Assembly: GCA_946409645.1 (NCBI GenBank)
Contig: CAMJXE010000023.1
Location: 1-35,376 of the forward strand
Source: an uncultured Bacteroidales bacterium
GTDB taxonomy: Bacteria > Bacteroidota > Bacteroidia > Bacteroidales > WCHB1-69
Direction of reading: 5' to 3'
Length of the DNA stretch: 35,376 bases
The notes under the pieces are model-generated. The model worked only from the letters and a program-made list of their open reading frames with translations. It did no database searches and had not been told where the DNA came from. The stretch's first letter is position 1. Each line of letters opens with the position of its first letter. The translations under genes and the position numbers were made by a program. Shown here one piece after another: positions 32,915 to 35,376 of this stretch.

Positions 32915-33316
32915 TTATTTCATCGCAATATATTGCCGTATCTTCTCGACAAGCTGACGTGCCGGTTCTATTCGGGCAACAACGTCATCCTCAGACACAT
33001 CGTAAGAGCAGTTGTAATCGGCGCTTTCTCTCATTGATTGTAATTGGGAATAGAAACGGCCTTCTTCAAGCGTAAACAATTGTGTCTTGACATAATATTG
33101 CTGAAATCTAATGGCAGCCCCTTTGTGTGTCCCTACTTCATGACCATCGTTGATTAACAATGCACTTACCGCATGGAAAAGCGCATAATAAAGGCGATTG
33201 GCCATGGTGCTCCAAAAGCCTGCCTGTCTCAAAATTTCCTGCTCCGCAAGAATGCTTTCAGCTTTTTCAAGTTCCAAATTGACGACAATCCGTCTGTCCT
33301 CGTCACTAAGATTCAT
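32915..33316 (-). CDS. hepT: HEPN-domain protein, HepT-type toxin
   Basis: The 133-residue helical HEPN protein carries the RX6H motif RLYYALFH, followed by VSALLINDGHEVGTHKGA, typical of HepT toxins. In characterised pairs the HEPN ribonuclease is inactivated by AMP transfer from MntA. The ATG at 33316 overlaps the end of the MNT gene by 11 bp; longer in-frame extensions cross that gene and are rejected. Confidence 0.8.
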   Translation of the reverse strand: MNLSDEDRRIVVNLELEKAESILAEQEILRQAGFWSTMANRLYYALFHAVSALLINDGHEVGTHKGAAIRFQQYYVKTQLFTLEEGRFYSQLQSMRESADYNCSYDVSEDDVVARIEPARQLVEKIRQYIAMK

Positions 33317-33629
33317 ATAGTAATTGCTTGTCTTGTTCAACGTTATAGAAAAAAAGGGCATGAGGTCCGCCATACCACTCATCCTTAGTGTAAGTGTGTA
33401 CACTGAAGTATTGCCAAAGGTCAAATCCGCGCTCCATGATAGGGTATGCGTATTTGTCGAAATCATCAGCACCTTTCTTGGGTTTGTCGAGCAGTAGCAA
33501 CAAGTCCCAATCGCTGTCTTGACGATGGTCTCCGCGCGCACGTGAGCCGTAAAGATACAGAGCACTTCCTTTGGGCAGCACATCTTTCGCCACCTGTTTG
33601 ATACTTTCCAAAATGTTTGTTTCAGTCAT
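33306..33629 (-). CDS. mntA: MNT-domain nucleotidyltransferase, MntA-type antitoxin
   Basis: The 107-residue minimal nucleotidyltransferase has the GSRARGDHRQDSDWDLLLLL motif (GSxARG...SDxDL, about residues 26-45). In the MntA-HepT system it adenylylates the HEPN toxin. The ATG at 33629 follows a -7 box at 33651-33658; the longer frame from 33890 would cross the promoter and the duplicated fragment. Gene order MNT then HEPN with overlap is the classical arrangement. Confidence 0.82.
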   Translation of the reverse strand: MTETNILESIKQVAKDVLPKGSALYLYGSRARGDHRQDSDWDLLLLLDKPKKGADDFDKYAYPIMERGFDLWQYFSVHTYTKDEWYGGPHALFFYNVEQDKQLLYES

Positions 33630-33650
33630 TTCGAAATTCTTTTTTCGCTG

Positions 33651-33658
33651 CAAAAATA
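33651..33658 (-). promoter_or_regulatory. -7 box (TATTTTTG) of the mntA-hepT operon
   Basis: The minus strand reads TATTTTTG, 21 bp before the mntA ATG. Confidence 0.6.
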
Positions 33659-33780
33659 CAATAAAATCCAATACTACATCGCCGCAATAAAATCCATGGC
33701 TCACGTACCAAGCTCCCATAGCGTCCAAATCGTGACTAACTGAGCGTGCAGGATGCATAACATTCCGTCTCTTCTGTGAC

Positions 33781-33849
33781 CGTTCCCCCGAAATTCTTCT
33801 GGACCAAATCGCGGGTGCAACTCTTTGACAACCGCGTGGGCAACGCCCT
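33781..33849 (+). pseudogene. Duplicated fragment of the small membrane-protein gene
   Basis: 69 bp identical at 68 positions to 32636-32704. It would encode PPKFFWTKSRVQLFDNRVGN then a stop (TAG at 33851-33853). It has no start codon of its own and is a gene fragment. Confidence 0.9.
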
Positions 33850-33852
33850 ATA

Positions 33853-33898
33853 GGAGACGCGCCATGGCACGTCTCTCTCCCAAGTCCCAAGTCTCAAA
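33853..33898. repeat. Near-perfect palindrome plus heptamer repeat
   Basis: GAGACG-c-GCCATGGC-a-CGTCTC (about 33854-33875) followed by TCCCAAG, TCCCAAG, TCTCAAA (33878-33898), just before the promoter of the HAD gene. Confidence 0.75.
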
Positions 33899-33913
33899 TC
33901 TCCGAAAATTGTG

Positions 33914-33921
33914 TACTTTTG
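33914..33921 (+). promoter_or_regulatory. -7 box (TACTTTTG) of the HAD-phosphatase gene
   Basis: Perfect match to TAnnTTTG, 22 bp before the ATG at 33944. Confidence 0.6.
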
Positions 33922-33943
33922 CCATCCGAAAAATTGACGAGGA

Positions 33944-34558
33944 ATGAACAAAGACATCACCCATATTGCATTGGACATGGGCGGCGTAGTGCTCCACATC
34001 GACCACGAGCAGGCCGTCTCCAGATTCGAAGAAATCGGCGTGGCAGACGCACGCAATTATCTCAACCCTTACCATCAGCAGGGACTTTTCGGTCAATTAG
34101 AGGGCGGGCAAATCTCGGCAGAGACATTCGTCGAAGAACTCAGCCGCCTCATTGGCAAGCCGCTCACGCACGAGCAATGCCTCTATGCGTGGCTCGGTTA
34201 CCTCATGGAGATTCCGCAACGCAATCTCGGCGCTATCCGGCGACTTCGCGAAAAAGGCTATCGTGTCTGCTTGCTCTCCAACACCAACCCTTTCTTCTTC
34301 GAATGGGCCGAAAGTGGAGCCTTCGACGGCCACGGTCACCCCATCGGCGACTACTTCGACAGCCTCTACGTCAGCTTCCGGTGCAAACTGCTGAAGCCGT
34401 CACGGGAAATCTACGAGCATGTGCTCCGCACCGAAGGCATCCGTCCCGAAAACCTCCTCTTCATCGACGACAGCGAGCGCAACACCGAAGCCGCTGCGGC
34501 GTTAGGCATCCAGACGATGCATGTGGAGACGAATGCGGACTGGACAATGTTGGTTTAA
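33944..34558 (+). CDS. HAD-superfamily phosphatase (YihX-like, subfamily IA)
   Basis: The 204-residue cytoplasmic phosphatase has motif I LDMGGVVL (about 10-17, nucleophile Asp; the second Asp is Gly, as in YihX-type members), motif II VCLLSNTNPF with Ser, motif III KPSREIYEHVL (Lys) and motif IV LLFIDDSERNTEAA. It likely removes phosphate from a small sugar phosphate or similar metabolite. The length is typical. The stop is followed within 2 bp by a heptamer repeat, then by a sugar-kinase-like gene 44 bp away, so a shared transcript is possible. Confidence 0.9.
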   Translation: MNKDITHIALDMGGVVLHIDHEQAVSRFEEIGVADARNYLNPYHQQGLFGQLEGGQISAETFVEELSRLIGKPLTHEQCLYAWLGYLMEIPQRNLGAIRRLREKGYRVCLLSNTNPFFFEWAESGAFDGHGHPIGDYFDSLYVSFRCKLLKPSREIYEHVLRTEGIRPENLLFIDDSERNTEAAAALGIQTMHVETNADWTMLV

Positions 34559-34559
34559 C

Positions 34560-34580
34560 GGTTAAAGGTTAAAGGTTGGT
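34560..34580 (+). repeat. Heptamer repeat (GGTTAAA x2 plus GGTTGGT)
   Basis: Three 7-bp units begin 2 bp after the stop codon of the HAD gene. Confidence 0.8.
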
Positions 34581-34602
34581 TATAGGAATAAATTGGTGGT
34601 TT

Positions 34603-35376
34603 ATGGGAAATGGTCAATTAGAAGAAATTGTTCGGGAATTCCAAGTTGAAGGGAGTGTTAAGTCGGTGATTCCTTTGGGGAACGGGCTGATTAACGATAC
34701 GTTTTTGGTCAGAACGCAAGGCTTTGGCACGCCGGATTATGTGCTGCAGCGGATTAACCACCACATTTTTACCAATGTAGATTTACTACAACGCAATATT
34801 GAAGCCGTAACGAATCATCTGCGCGGAAAACTTTTAGCAGAAGGTGTTGCCGATGTCGATCGGAGGGTGTTGCGTTTTATTCCCACAGACAATGGCAAAA
34901 CCTACCATTTTGATGGAGAAAACTACTGGAGAATTAGCATTTATATTCCTGATACGCTTACCGTTGACGAGTTGACCCCGCAGAGCAGCTACGACTGCGG
35001 CCGGGCTTTCGGTCGTTTCCAGCAGCAGCTCATCGACCTTAATGAACCGTTAGGCGAAACCATTCCCGACTTCCACAACATGGAGTTGCGACTTCGACAG
35101 TTGCGCGAAGCCATGTCTAACAACGTGGCAGGGCGTTTGAAAGAGGTGACCAAAGAGCTGCAACTCATTGAAGCTCACGCCGATGAAATGTGTTTGGCCG
35201 AACAGCTGCATCGTGAGGGGGTGCTTCCGAAGCGCATTTGTCACTGCGACACGAAGGTCAACAACATGCTCTTCGACCGCGACGGCAACGTGCTCTGCAT
35301 CATTGATTTGGACACGGTGATGCCCGCCTTCGTCTTCTCTGACTACGGCGACTTCCTCCGCACAGCCGCAAACACA
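34603..35376 (+). CDS. Phosphotransferase of the aminoglycoside/N-acetylhexosamine kinase fold, 3' end off the window
   Basis: 258 codons are open from the ATG at 34603 to the window edge without a stop. The product has an N-terminal lobe with GNGLINDTFLV and YVLQRINHHIF (nucleotide-binding loop and Lys/Arg region), then the catalytic ICHCDTKVNNMLFD (HxDxxxxN) near 210-223 and a metal-binding CIIDLDTVMPAFVFSDYGD near 231-249. This pattern fits the APH fold and most closely NahK-like N-acetylhexosamine 1-kinases, which would suit the neighbouring sugar-phosphatase-type HAD gene. The sugar specificity is inferred only from similarity of motifs. Confidence 0.85.
   Translation, partial: MGNGQLEEIVREFQVEGSVKSVIPLGNGLINDTFLVRTQGFGTPDYVLQRINHHIFTNVDLLQRNIEAVTNHLRGKLLAEGVADVDRRVLRFIPTDNGKTYHFDGENYWRISIYIPDTLTVDELTPQSSYDCGRAFGRFQQQLIDLNEPLGETIPDFHNMELRLRQLREAMSNNVAGRLKEVTKELQLIEAHADEMCLAEQLHREGVLPKRICHCDTKVNNMLFDRDGNVLCIIDLDTVMPAFVFSDYGDFLRTAANT

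Noticed and set aside
33630..33890. N-terminal extension of the MNT protein
   Set aside because: The extension reads backwards through the promoter and the duplicated gene fragment; the short form has the complete nucleotidyltransferase motif.

Overview
The window looks like a chromosomal segment of a Bacteroidales (Bacteroidota) genome, probably an uncultured host-associated lineage. Three things point there. Most genes are preceded by the Bacteroidota -7 box TAnnTTTG (at least twelve copies, usually TATCTTTG, TATTTTTG or TACTTTTG) and lack a clear Shine-Dalgarno sequence. Typical gene families are present: a TonB-dependent receptor with DUF5689 lipoproteins, a PorT-type outer-membrane barrel, a BspA-type LRR protein and NhaD. 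Intergenic spaces are filled with short palindromic and heptameric repeats. Housekeeping genes are about 50-60% GC; several accessory stretches drop to about 30-40% in hand-counted 60-base samples.

Layout. 1-9 kb: a partial polytopic membrane protein (-), then NUDIX hydrolase and secreted alpha/beta hydrolase (+), then a TonB-dependent receptor with two DUF5689 lipoproteins (+), closed by a double hairpin terminator. 9-12.2 kb: an outer-membrane barrel and NhaD antiporter (-), and thioredoxin reductase (+). 12.2-15.5 kb: a two-gene restriction-modification cassette (EcoRI-family adenine methyltransferase plus DUF262-HNH nuclease, -) with a structured leader, and a solitary HigA-type antitoxin (+). 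15.7-20.8 kb: sufB, nadE, a riboflavin kinase fused to a GNAT domain, a secreted LRR protein, and a canonical ornithine carbamoyltransferase with its own promoter and terminator. 20.9-22.7 kb: a transmembrane Ser/Thr kinase with a BspA-like LRR sensor.

22.7-33.7 kb is an accessory, defence-like region. It holds an unassigned regulator-like gene, an AbiEi antitoxin with only a remnant of its toxin, an HTH protein behind a long hairpin leader, an AAA ATPase, and then eight co-directional genes (26516-32213): two TerB-like membrane-anchored paralogues, a small TM coiled-coil protein, an SPFH-GYF_2 protein, a second GYF_2 protein, a 4-TM protein, and two PD-(D/E)XK-type nucleases. I consider this cluster the best candidate for an undescribed system, probably a membrane-associated stress or antiphage assembly; that role is inference. 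A MntA/HepT (MNT-HEPN) pair follows, wedged between an intact small membrane-protein gene and a 69-bp duplicate fragment of it. The window ends with a HAD phosphatase and a partial aminoglycoside/sugar-kinase-type phosphotransferase.

Between the genes there are three unusual DNA layers: (i) a modular two-hairpin repeat whose two subtypes show compensatory stem changes and one copy of which encodes the N-terminus of a secreted hydrolase; (ii) 7-bp tandem repeats of unrelated sequence in at least seven intergenic gaps, twice containing the stop codon of the upstream gene and once abutting the sufB start; (iii) RATGGG-like direct repeats spaced by 10 bp in front of three accessory-region promoters.
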